Shown piece by piece: positions 26,262 to 34,372 of a stretch of DNA of 64,000 bases. The stretch's first letter is position 1. Every line of letters starts with the position of its first letter. This stretch comes from Qipengyuania sp. HL-TH1. GTDB taxonomy: Bacteria > Pseudomonadota > Alphaproteobacteria > Sphingomonadales > Sphingomonadaceae. The position numbers were made by a program, and so were the translations under genes. The notes beneath the pieces were generated by a model. That model did not search any database. It saw only the letters and a program-made list of their open reading frames with translations, and was not told where the DNA came from. The DNA lies in contig NZ_CP142675.1 in NCBI RefSeq assembly GCF_036365825.1, positions 1,488,001-1,552,000 of the forward strand, written 5' to 3'.

Positions 26262-26642
26262 CCAGACCTCCCCAGCAAAACGATAGCCCATAGGCAGCGA
26301 TAGGCGGTCGCGTGGGACATCGTTGCCTGCGCGGGTCCTGCGGCATATAACATCCATATCCATGCCCAGGATCGCAGGCGCGGGACCCCGCCCTGCCCCA
26401 AGCGGGCCTCCGCCTGACGCAATCGCTGCGGCACTTTCGGTTCCTGCAGAGCGATGCGGCGGGGGCCGAGGCGGCACCAGCAATTGGCCATCAATCGATT
26501 GGGTCACGCTTCCCACAAAAACTTTCCACAAAAGATGTGGGTGAAATCCCATCGAACGACTTTTATTCTTGATATCCCGATGAAATGACGAATACCATTC
26601 GTGATGCGGCGGAGTACTCCGCCATACAGGGGGATACCAACA
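26262..26642. other. 381-base gap before the PQQ-propeller gene, with palindromes
   Basis: No coding region was seen. A perfect 16-base palindrome ggcggagtactccgcc (26608-26623) sits 19 bases before the ATG of the next gene, where it could act as an operator or mask the ribosome site. Further upstream, cccaca...tgtggg forms a weaker inverted repeat around 26514-26544. Confidence 0.5.
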
Positions 26643-28259
26643 ATGAAATTTCGGGTCGCACCGGTTGCGGCGGCATCTGCCGCCGCCTTTCTTCTTGTTT
26701 CGTGTGGCGGTGAAAGTGGCACACCGACGCCACCCCCCGGGACGCCGCCTGTCGGGCAAGCACCGCCTCCCACGTTGAGCACTTCCCTGTCGCAAAATGC
26801 CGTCGAGGTGGTCGTCGAAGAAGGTGGTAGCGCCACGTTCGGCTTCGATGCGACCTATACCGGATCGTCCGACGATCCGGTCGTGGCTGACATTACGGTC
26901 GGCGCCAAACGATACCGGCTTGCCGGCAGTCCGAGTGCCTCTGGCAAGACATTTACGGTCAACCTGGAAACGGTGCCCTTCCCGGCTGGTGGTCTTGCCA
27001 GAAGCGAAGTGGTCTTCCGGCTGTGCAAGACATCATCCTGCGCCACCGTTTACCCGGGCTCGACCCAGACCTTCACGGTGGACCTCGATGTCCGGTTGGG
27101 GGACTGGGCCGGGTTCCAGAGAAACGCTGCCCACACCGGTTATGTGCCCGTGAACTACGACGTGGCCGACTTCGAGAAGGCGTGGGAGTGGACCGACACC
27201 GACCCCTCAAGCTGGATCAGGCCGCCAGCCGCGACCCGTGGTCGTATCTTGGCGACTGTCGGTCGGGATGGGGGGATGGCATACGACCAATCAGCGAAAC
27301 TCTATTCCTTCGATACGTCGGGCAATAGCGACTGGTCCTACAATCTTGGCGAGCAGTTCGACCTGAGCGGTCCAACCCTCTCGAATGGCATGGTGCATGT
27401 CACGTCGATGGTGAGCTCAAGCAACAGCAATCCCCAATGGGTGTTCGACCTGAATACGGGGGGGTTCCTCAACCAGATGAAGTTCGCCTCCCAGTGGCAT
27501 GCTTTCAATCAGCCAACGGCTCTCGGCAACCAGGTATTCGTGGCCGCAGGCAGGTATGGAGAGGTGCTCTACGCATATGACGCCGCGCGGGGGACCTTGC
27601 AGTGGCAGATGGAACGGATCGGTGGGGGCTGGGCCGACGGAAAGACCGTCGCTGTCGACGCGGATTACGTTTACTACCCTGCGAATGTCGCCCTCGACAT
27701 TATCGATCGTCGCAACGGGGTGATCAAGCAGAGCATCGCAGACCCCCAAACCAGCGTCACGGACGTTTCGACCTTCGCGAGTGCTCCAGTGCTGGGAGAC
27801 GATGGCTTGGTGTTCCTGTTCGCAGGAAATAAGTCGTTTGTTTCTTCGGCAGAAATCATCGCTGTTTCCACCGTCCAGAACCGGATCTTGTGGCGGTCGA
27901 ATGCCCAGTATTCGACCGCATTCGCTGTCGCCGGCGACACAATCTACGCCGTTAGAAACGATGCTCACGTACTTGCCGCGCTTGACGCGAAGACCGGGGC
28001 ACAGAAGTGGGCAGTCCCCCTCCCGGTGGACGAGGGACTTTACGGCGGAAAGAGCTTCCACGGCAACGTGGTGGTGACCGAGAATTTGGTATTTGCGTCC
28101 GATCACGACACTACCTGGGCGGTCGATCTCAAGGCGGGGAACCACCCTATCGTCTGGGAAGCGCCGACCGGGGGCCGGTTGATCATCACCCCGGACAATC
28201 AATTGCTCACGACAGGAGTCCGGGAAAACCGCAAATTGACGGCCTACAATCTCTTTTAG
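26643..28259 (+). CDS. exported lipoprotein with PQQ-like beta-propeller
   Basis: A 538-residue protein. The signal peptide ends in the lipobox LLVSCGG, then comes a proline-rich linker (TPTPPPGTPPVGQAPPP). An immunoglobulin-like beta domain follows (about residues 45-155). The propeller starts with GDWAGFQRNAAHTGYVP, the usual opening of PQQ-like blades, and repeats such as YAYDAARGTLQWQ, IDRRNGVIKQS and LAALDAKTGAQKWAVPL follow. The layout is unlike BamB, which lacks the N-terminal domain. It may be a surface or periplasmic scaffold or sensor. A GGGGG ribosome site lies 8 bases before the ATG. Confidence 0.8.
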   Translation: MKFRVAPVAAASAAAFLLVSCGGESGTPTPPPGTPPVGQAPPPTLSTSLSQNAVEVVVEEGGSATFGFDATYTGSSDDPVVADITVGAKRYRLAGSPSASGKTFTVNLETVPFPAGGLARSEVVFRLCKTSSCATVYPGSTQTFTVDLDVRLGDWAGFQRNAAHTGYVPVNYDVADFEKAWEWTDTDPSSWIRPPAATRGRILATVGRDGGMAYDQSAKLYSFDTSGNSDWSYNLGEQFDLSGPTLSNGMVHVTSMVSSSNSNPQWVFDLNTGGFLNQMKFASQWHAFNQPTALGNQVFVAAGRYGEVLYAYDAARGTLQWQMERIGGGWADGKTVAVDADYVYYPANVALDIIDRRNGVIKQSIADPQTSVTDVSTFASAPVLGDDGLVFLFAGNKSFVSSAEIIAVSTVQNRILWRSNAQYSTAFAVAGDTIYAVRNDAHVLAALDAKTGAQKWAVPLPVDEGLYGGKSFHGNVVVTENLVFASDHDTTWAVDLKAGNHPIVWEAPTGGRLIITPDNQLLTTGVRENRKLTAYNLF

Positions 28260-28485
28260 TTACGACGGGCCCTGCGGCCACGGTCCATTATGGAGATCAC
28301 CGAACGGGCGCGCGGATGAACGGGCGGGCACCCGATAGTGCGCCACGCGGGAAGAACAAGGTGCGGTGCTCCGCGTCAGACTCTTGCTGTCTGCCGAGTA
28401 ATCTCGCCCTTTCACCGACTCCGATTGCCGTACTCGCCCCGGACGCGCTAACTTTCCCGATCTGCATTTTCAGGGGAATTCATAC

Positions 28486-30543
28486 ATGGTTCGCACCACT
28501 TCGCTCGCCCGCGCGGGCGCCGTTTCGGTACTTGCGCTTGGCCTTGCACTCGCTGTCCCGGCTCTCGCCGATAACACCACCGAAACCGACGCCAACACCA
28601 TCGTCGTCACCGGCCAGGCCAAGATCGGCGACTTCGGGCTCGACCTCACCGCGCGTGACACCGCCGCCGATCCGGGTGACGATTTCGAACGCTATGCCTC
28701 GGGCGCGTGGATCGACCGGACCGAGATTCCCGGCGATCGCCCCTCGGTCGGCTCGTTCTACAATCTGCGCGAGGATGTGACCGAAGAGGTCAACGGGCTG
28801 ATCACTCAAGCCCCTGCAGGCACGCAATATGGCGCGCTCTACACCAGCTTCATGAACGAGGCCGCGATCGAGCGCGCGGGCCTGGCGCCGTTGATGCGCG
28901 ATCTGGCACAGGTCGATGCGCTGTCGGACAAGAGTGCTTTCGCACGCTACATGGGCGCGACCTACGGCAAGTTCGGCGGCTCGCTGTTCGGCGCCGGCCC
29001 CTATGCCGACCCCGACGATCCGACGATGAACGCGCTGTGGATGTTCTCCGGCGGGCTCGGCCTGCCCGAAAAGGAATATTATTTCGACGAGAAATTCGCC
29101 GACCAGCGCGGTGCCTATCTCGCCTATCTCGAGCGCACCTTCCGCAATATCGGCGAGGCCAGCCCGCGCGAAGCGGCCAGCCGCGTGATGACTTTCGAGA
29201 CCTATGTCGCGCAGCTCAACTGGGATGCCGAACAGAAGCGCCAGATCGAGAAGATCAACAACCCGATGTCGGGCAGCGAACTGGCTGCCTATGCGCCGGG
29301 CGTGGATTGGGACGCGTTCTTCGCGGGTCACAACATCCCGCCGCAGGAGCGTATCATCGTCACCGACAACACCGCGGTGAAGGCGATTGCGGCGCTGTTT
29401 GCCAGCACCGATCTGGACACGCTCAAGCTGTGGCAGAAGGCGCAGGTAACACATCAGGCTTCGCCCTATCTCAACCAGAAGATGGTCGAGAGCCGGTTCC
29501 AGTACACCAGCGCGCTCAATGGGACGAGCGAGCAGCGCGCCCGTTGGAAGCGCGCAGTCGACACGATCGACGGCTCGCTCGGCGAGCTGGTCGGCGAAGC
29601 CTATGTCGACGAATATTTCCCCAAGATCGCCAAGACGCGGATGGACGAGCTGGTCCGCAACCTGAAACTCGCCATGGCTGACCGGATTGGCGAAAACGAC
29701 TGGATGAGCCCCGAGACCAAGGAAGCCGCGCTCGACAAGCTCGAGCGGATGGACGTCATGGTCGGCTATCCCGAGAAATTCCGCGACTATTCGCAGCTGC
29801 CGATGTCGCCCGACGATCTCTATGGCAACATGATCGCCGCCTCGCAGTTCAACGCCGATTACGAGATGGGCGACCTTGGCAAGCCGGTCGACCGCAAGAA
29901 GTGGGGCATGAACCCGCAGACGGTGAACGCCTATAATGGCGGGCTGGAAAACAAGATGGTCTTCCCCGCCGGCATCCTCCAGCCGCCCTTCTTCGATCCC
30001 TGGGCCGACCCCGCGGTCAATTATGGCGCGATCGGCGTGGTCATCGGCCACGAAATCAGCCACGGCTTCGATGATCAGGGACGCAAGATCGATGCCAGCG
30101 GCGCGATCCGCGACTGGTGGACCGCGGGCGATGCCGAACGGTTCGAGGCCGAGGCCGAGAAATTCGGCGCGCAATATGCCGCGTTCGAAGTCGTGCCGGG
30201 CAGCTTCATCAATCCCGATCTGACGATGGGCGAGAACATCGCCGATCTGGCGGGCGTGCTGGTGGCCCATGATGCCTATAAGAAGTCGCTCGGCGGAGAA
30301 GAGGCGCCGGTGATCGACGGGCTGACCGGCGACCAGCGCTTCTTCCTCGCCTATGCGCAGGTGTGGCGGGCCAAGGCGCGTGAGGACAGCCTGCGCAACC
30401 AGGTCGCGACCGACCCGCACAGCCCCGCGCGCTATCGCACTATCGCCCCGCTGCGCAATGTCGATGCGTGGTACGAAGCCTTCGGCATCACGCCGGATGA
30501 CGCGATGTATATCGCGCCCGAGGACCGCGCACGGATTTGGTAA
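28486..30543 (+). CDS. M13 family metallopeptidase (neprilysin-like)
   Basis: Periplasmic zinc endopeptidase acting on short peptides. The 685-residue protein has a signal peptide (ending near ALADN) and the family N-terminus DDFERYASGAWID. The zinc motif is HEISH (His522, Glu523, His526) in GHEISHGFDDQGRKID, and the third-ligand motif is ENIADLAG. It ends YIAPEDRARIW, as M13 enzymes do (here W at the C-terminus). AGGGGA lies 9 bases before the ATG. The length is typical, and the gene appears to stand alone. Confidence 0.95.
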   Translation: MVRTTSLARAGAVSVLALGLALAVPALADNTTETDANTIVVTGQAKIGDFGLDLTARDTAADPGDDFERYASGAWIDRTEIPGDRPSVGSFYNLREDVTEEVNGLITQAPAGTQYGALYTSFMNEAAIERAGLAPLMRDLAQVDALSDKSAFARYMGATYGKFGGSLFGAGPYADPDDPTMNALWMFSGGLGLPEKEYYFDEKFADQRGAYLAYLERTFRNIGEASPREAASRVMTFETYVAQLNWDAEQKRQIEKINNPMSGSELAAYAPGVDWDAFFAGHNIPPQERIIVTDNTAVKAIAALFASTDLDTLKLWQKAQVTHQASPYLNQKMVESRFQYTSALNGTSEQRARWKRAVDTIDGSLGELVGEAYVDEYFPKIAKTRMDELVRNLKLAMADRIGENDWMSPETKEAALDKLERMDVMVGYPEKFRDYSQLPMSPDDLYGNMIAASQFNADYEMGDLGKPVDRKKWGMNPQTVNAYNGGLENKMVFPAGILQPPFFDPWADPAVNYGAIGVVIGHEISHGFDDQGRKIDASGAIRDWWTAGDAERFEAEAEKFGAQYAAFEVVPGSFINPDLTMGENIADLAGVLVAHDAYKKSLGGEEAPVIDGLTGDQRFFLAYAQVWRAKAREDSLRNQVATDPHSPARYRTIAPLRNVDAWYEAFGITPDDAMYIAPEDRARIW

Positions 30544-30703
30544 CCATGAAGGCGGCGTGCGGAGCGTATATGCCGCACGCCGCACTTGCCCGTCATGGGG
30601 CGCCGGTTACGGGGACATCGTGAATATCCGGCGCGAAATCGTTAACGATTGAGCACTAGAAAACGCGGTCCTACGCGCGAGAAAAGGGTCAAGGTCGCAG
30701 CCG

Positions 30704-31882
30704 GTGCACATCGACGAGCAATTCGACGGCAATAGCGCCGGGTTGATGAACCGCGTCCCGGTCGATCCCTACGAGATCGAGCGCGAGGCAGTGATCGCCA
30801 TGCTCGAACGCGAGCAGCGTTCGCTCACCGCCAGCCTGATCGCGCTCGCGCTGATGGCGGCCGGGGTGGCGGCAATGCCCAATCCGCTGCCCATGACGGT
30901 GCTGCTCGCATTGCGATTCTGCTCGTTTCTCTACACCCGCAAGGCCGCCGCGCGGCTGGAACAGCTGGCGCGCGCGCGCCAACCGATGCGCTCTGCGCGC
31001 TGGATCGTGGTGTTCGCCATGTCGCTGACCGGCGTGACGCTGGGGTTGATGCTGTGGCCCCCGCCGCCCGATGGCTCGATGGTGGCGGTCAATCTGGTTC
31101 GCGGCGTAGTGCTGGTTGCAGCGACGCTGATCGCGGTCACGCTAGCCGCGCTTCCGGCCGCGCGCGATGCCATGCTGGCCAGTTTCTGGCTGACCACTTT
31201 CGGATATTACCTGTTCCATCCCGGCGTCCAGCATCCGGCGCTGATCGCGATCCTGGCGCTGCTTGTCATCGGCATCCGCATCTACAGTTCCTCCACCGGG
31301 CTGCATATCCGCAGCGCCGCACAGATGCTGGTCGAAAACCGGCAATTGTCCGAGGATCTGGCCGATGCGCTGGCGCATGCCGAATTCCTCAGCTGGCGCG
31401 ATCCGCTCACCGGCCTGTTCAACCGCCGCAAGCTGTTCGAGGAAACGCGGATGGAACACAGCGCGCTTTCGCGCCACCTGCTCACCATCGATCTCGACCG
31501 GTTCAAGACAATCAACGACACCTTCGGTCATGGCGTGGGCGATCACGTGCTGATCGCAACCGCCGATACGATCCGCGAATGGTGCCATGCGGTCGGCGGC
31601 ACCAGCGAACATCACGCCTTCCGCCTTGGCGGGGAGGAATTCCTCGTCATTGTCCGCGGACTCGACGATGTCGAGGTCGCCGAAGCGGCCGAACGGCTGC
31701 GGCTGCGGATCGCCGGGCTGGAGGACCAGTTCGAGCAATATCCCGACATTGCCATCTCGGCCTCGATCGGGCTGGCCAGCTGGCGGTTCGGCGAAGGCAT
31801 GGACGATGCGCTGCTGCGCGCCGACATTGCCTGTTACGAAGCGAAAAACACGGGCCGCAACCAGGTCCGCCGCGCCGCCTGA
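30704..31882 (+). CDS. membrane diguanylate cyclase (GGDEF)
   Basis: Makes cyclic di-GMP from GTP. The 392-residue protein has about six membrane helices in residues 40-190. The GGDEF domain follows, beginning WRDPLTGLFNRRKLFEE, with the active site GGEEF (residues 309-313). IDLDRFKTINDTFGHGVGDHVL and SIGLASWRFGE are conserved. The RxxD inhibitory site expected just before GGEEF is absent (HHAFRL instead), so product feedback may be lost. The helix-rich N-terminus resembles no sensor domain I can name. The start is the first ATG after a weak ribosome site. Confidence 0.9.
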   Translation: MHIDEQFDGNSAGLMNRVPVDPYEIEREAVIAMLEREQRSLTASLIALALMAAGVAAMPNPLPMTVLLALRFCSFLYTRKAAARLEQLARARQPMRSARWIVVFAMSLTGVTLGLMLWPPPPDGSMVAVNLVRGVVLVAATLIAVTLAALPAARDAMLASFWLTTFGYYLFHPGVQHPALIAILALLVIGIRIYSSSTGLHIRSAAQMLVENRQLSEDLADALAHAEFLSWRDPLTGLFNRRKLFEETRMEHSALSRHLLTIDLDRFKTINDTFGHGVGDHVLIATADTIREWCHAVGGTSEHHAFRLGGEEFLVIVRGLDDVEVAEAAERLRLRIAGLEDQFEQYPDIAISASIGLASWRFGEGMDDALLRADIACYEAKNTGRNQVRRAA

Positions 31883-32054
31883 GCGCGCCGCCTGACCGCT
31901 CGACCGTTGCCTCGCAGCGACGAAACGGGGACCAAAGCACCCCTGCCAACCGCTCCATAGACGAGACCAACACCGCGCCACAGCACATGAAATCACATGT
32001 GCAGGTCGCAGCGCCGGTGTGACACAAGATTACGCAATGAAAGGTGCCCGCCTT

Positions 32055-32966
32055 ATGGACAAGGACACCGCGCACGACAGGAACCAAGCCGGCGGGACGC
32101 GCCACGCGTCCGCCCCAAGCGCGAATACAGACGATACGCTCAAGACGATCCTCGACGATCTCAACCGTCCGCTGGACGAGGTCGATTGGTCGCATACCAC
32201 GCTCCGCGGGAAGAGCGGTGAAAGACCCGAAAGCTTCCTCAAACGCCTCCGCCGCGAGCGCCAGCATCGCCGCGATCTGCGGCGGGCCCGGCAGGCTGCC
32301 GCCAAGGCATTCGATGTCCGGCCGCGCCGCTCCACCCGTAAGCATGCGACGCTGATGCTGGGTGCCGGAGCGCTGGGCCTGACGGCCTTCACCGGCCCGC
32401 CCAAGGCCCCGCAGCCGAGTTCGGCCAATATGGTCCTCGACCCCGCGCAAGGCGTCCGCCAACCCGCCCCGCTGCTAACGGCAAGCGATACGTTCAAGCA
32501 GGCGCTGATCGAGGAGGAAGGTGTCCGCTATACCGTGTACCGCGATGTCGCCGGCTATCCCACCGTCGGGGTCGGCCATTTGGTCCGGCCGCACGACCGG
32601 CTACGGGTCGGCGACCGGGTGAGCGAGAAGCGCGTACTCGCCTTTCTCGATGCCGATCTGGCCGAAGCCGAACAGGGTGTCCGCCGATTGGTCGGCGACC
32701 TGCCGCTGCACCAGCATGAATTCGATGCGCTGCTCGACCTCGTCTACAATGTCGGGATCGGCAATGTCTCGCCCAGCGAAAGCCCGCGTCTCAATGCAGC
32801 CATCGATGCGCGCGATTACGACGCGATTGCCGACGAGCTCAACTATACGCATGCCGGGGGCTCCTTCGCCAAGGGGCTGGAACACCGCAGCGATCGCCGC
32901 GCGAGCATCTTCATGGATGCAGCTTACGAAAACCCGCGCGAGGATGCTGCGAACACTGCGGCCTGA
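32055..32966 (+). CDS. GH24 lysozyme with an N-terminal membrane anchor
   Basis: A 303-residue muramidase. Residues about 160-290 form the phage-type lysozyme domain with EEEGVRYTVYRDVAGYPTVGVGH, which carries the catalytic glutamate, aspartate and threonine triad. LLDLVYNVGIGN follows. The N-terminal 90 residues are charged and probably cytoplasmic, followed by one hydrophobic segment (ATLMLGAGALGLTAF) that could be a signal anchor. Earlier in-frame starts (ATG six codons before, GTG twelve codons before) are possible; this ATG was chosen for AAAGG upstream. No phage genes surround it, so a host cell-wall role or a domesticated endolysin is likely. Confidence 0.85.
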   Translation: MDKDTAHDRNQAGGTRHASAPSANTDDTLKTILDDLNRPLDEVDWSHTTLRGKSGERPESFLKRLRRERQHRRDLRRARQAAAKAFDVRPRRSTRKHATLMLGAGALGLTAFTGPPKAPQPSSANMVLDPAQGVRQPAPLLTASDTFKQALIEEEGVRYTVYRDVAGYPTVGVGHLVRPHDRLRVGDRVSEKRVLAFLDADLAEAEQGVRRLVGDLPLHQHEFDALLDLVYNVGIGNVSPSESPRLNAAIDARDYDAIADELNYTHAGGSFAKGLEHRSDRRASIFMDAAYENPREDAANTAA

Positions 32967-33071
32967 GCGTGCATAGTCTTGTCCGACACGGACTCGCGTT
33001 CTACCAAATGGGCGGCCCGCGGCGGCCTGCCAAAACCCCTACAATGCGCCGATAGAGCGGCGTCACGATCC

Positions 33072-33617
33072 ATGTCCCACCGTCTCTTCGTCGGAATCCG
33101 GCCCCCTCCCCCGATCCGCGACGCGCTGATCGACCTGATGGAGGGCGTCGATAACGCCCGCTGGCAGGATGACGACCAATTGCACCTGACCCTGCGCTAC
33201 ATCGGCGTAGTCGATACCCATGCGGCGGACGAACTGGCCGAGCGGCTGCGTGCTGCCAGTGGTCCCGCTTTCGGCCTGACGATCAAGGGAACCGGGGCGT
33301 TCGAACGCAAAGGCGTTGCGCATACGCTGTGGGCGGGAATTGCGCCGTCGGAGGAGCTGAGCCGCCTGCAGCAGCGCGTGGAGCGCGTCTGCGTGGCGGC
33401 GGGGCTCGAGCCCGAACACCGCAAGTACCATCCGCATATCACGCTGGCGCGCACCAACCGCGCAACCGCGCCGCTCGGCCCGTTCCTTGCACACACAGCG
33501 GGCCTGCGACTTGGCCCGTGGACCGCGGATTCGTACATGCTCTACGAGAGCTTCCTGCGGCCCGACGGGTCGGTTTATGAGCCGGTGGTCCGCTATCCGC
33601 TGGCCCCTGCCCCATGA
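33072..33617 (+). CDS. thpR: RNA 2',3'-cyclic phosphodiesterase
   Basis: A 2H phosphoesterase that opens 2',3'-cyclic phosphates or ligates tRNA halves in vitro. The 181-residue protein has both HxTx motifs, HLTLRY (about residue 41) and HITLAR (about residue 127), at the usual spacing, and the C-terminal MLYESFLRPDGSVYEPV. The start at MSHRLFVG is conserved in the family. It overlaps the next gene by 4 bases. Confidence 0.93.
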   Translation: MSHRLFVGIRPPPPIRDALIDLMEGVDNARWQDDDQLHLTLRYIGVVDTHAADELAERLRAASGPAFGLTIKGTGAFERKGVAHTLWAGIAPSEELSRLQQRVERVCVAAGLEPEHRKYHPHITLARTNRATAPLGPFLAHTAGLRLGPWTADSYMLYESFLRPDGSVYEPVVRYPLAPAP

Positions 33618-34240
33618 CGCGCACCGCCCTCTCCCTGCGATCGGCCCTTGCGCTGGCGCTTGGCGGCTGTTCGCCCGCAGGCGCGCCCGACGCGGAGGAT
33701 CCGGCCGACCTGCTGAGCGAGACCGCTTCGCCCGAGGATTGCCTGCTGCTGGTCTGGTCGAGCCAGGAGAAACCGCGCGCCCAGTTCGACCGTACGCATG
33801 ACTTCGTCGATGGCGGGGCGATTTCCTGCGCCACGGGCACCAGCGCCAGCCAGTTCGATGCCGCGATCGCGGCGCTGCGCGATGCTGCCAGAAGCGGCAA
33901 CAAGCGCCGCATGCTCGCGGAGATCGGGCTCCCGCTATTGTATATCGATGCCGCGGGCAATCGCCGCGAAATCGAGGATCGCGCGGAGGTCGAGGCGGTC
34001 TTCGACGAGATCTTCGATCCCGCAATGATCGCGCTGCTGCAGCGGCTGGACCTGTCGCAGATGAGCGTGGCGAAGGACCAGGGCGGGTTCTTCACCCTCG
34101 GGGCGGTCTGGCTGGTGGTCGATCGGGACGGCGGACGTCCACGGCTGGTGACGGTCAATCGCCAGACGCTCGACGAAGCGCTGGCGACTGCGCGCGACCG
34201 GGCCGAGCGGAACCAGGGCAACCGCATTCCGTTCGATTAA
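33614..34240 (+). CDS. unknown small exported lipoprotein
   Basis: A 208-residue protein whose N-terminus (RSALALALGGCSPAGAPDAED) fits a lipoprotein signal with Cys19. No family is recognised. The mature part is acidic and helical, with an internal segment MLAEIGLPLLYIDAAGNRREI and a strand-like GGFFTLGAVWLVVDRDGG. The gene overlaps thpR by 4 bases (ATGA), so it is translated from the same transcript. Confidence 0.75.
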   Translation: MTRTALSLRSALALALGGCSPAGAPDAEDPADLLSETASPEDCLLLVWSSQEKPRAQFDRTHDFVDGGAISCATGTSASQFDAAIAALRDAARSGNKRRMLAEIGLPLLYIDAAGNRREIEDRAEVEAVFDEIFDPAMIALLQRLDLSQMSVAKDQGGFFTLGAVWLVVDRDGGRPRLVTVNRQTLDEALATARDRAERNQGNRIPFD

Positions 34241-34372
34241 TGTAGGAGCAGCGCCGACCGGCGACGTTTGCGCGCTTGCGCGCGGTCGCGAAGCGGTCCT
34301 ATCGCACTCCCATGATCGCAATAGTGCGCCGGGCGTCCGCCGGGCGTTTCATATCATCCTGAGGGGACAAGC

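Noticed and set aside
17700..26300. Search for integrase, transposase, tRNA attachment site or CRISPR array in the accessory region
   Set aside because: None was seen; mobility is inferred only from the repeated uvrA ends and composition.
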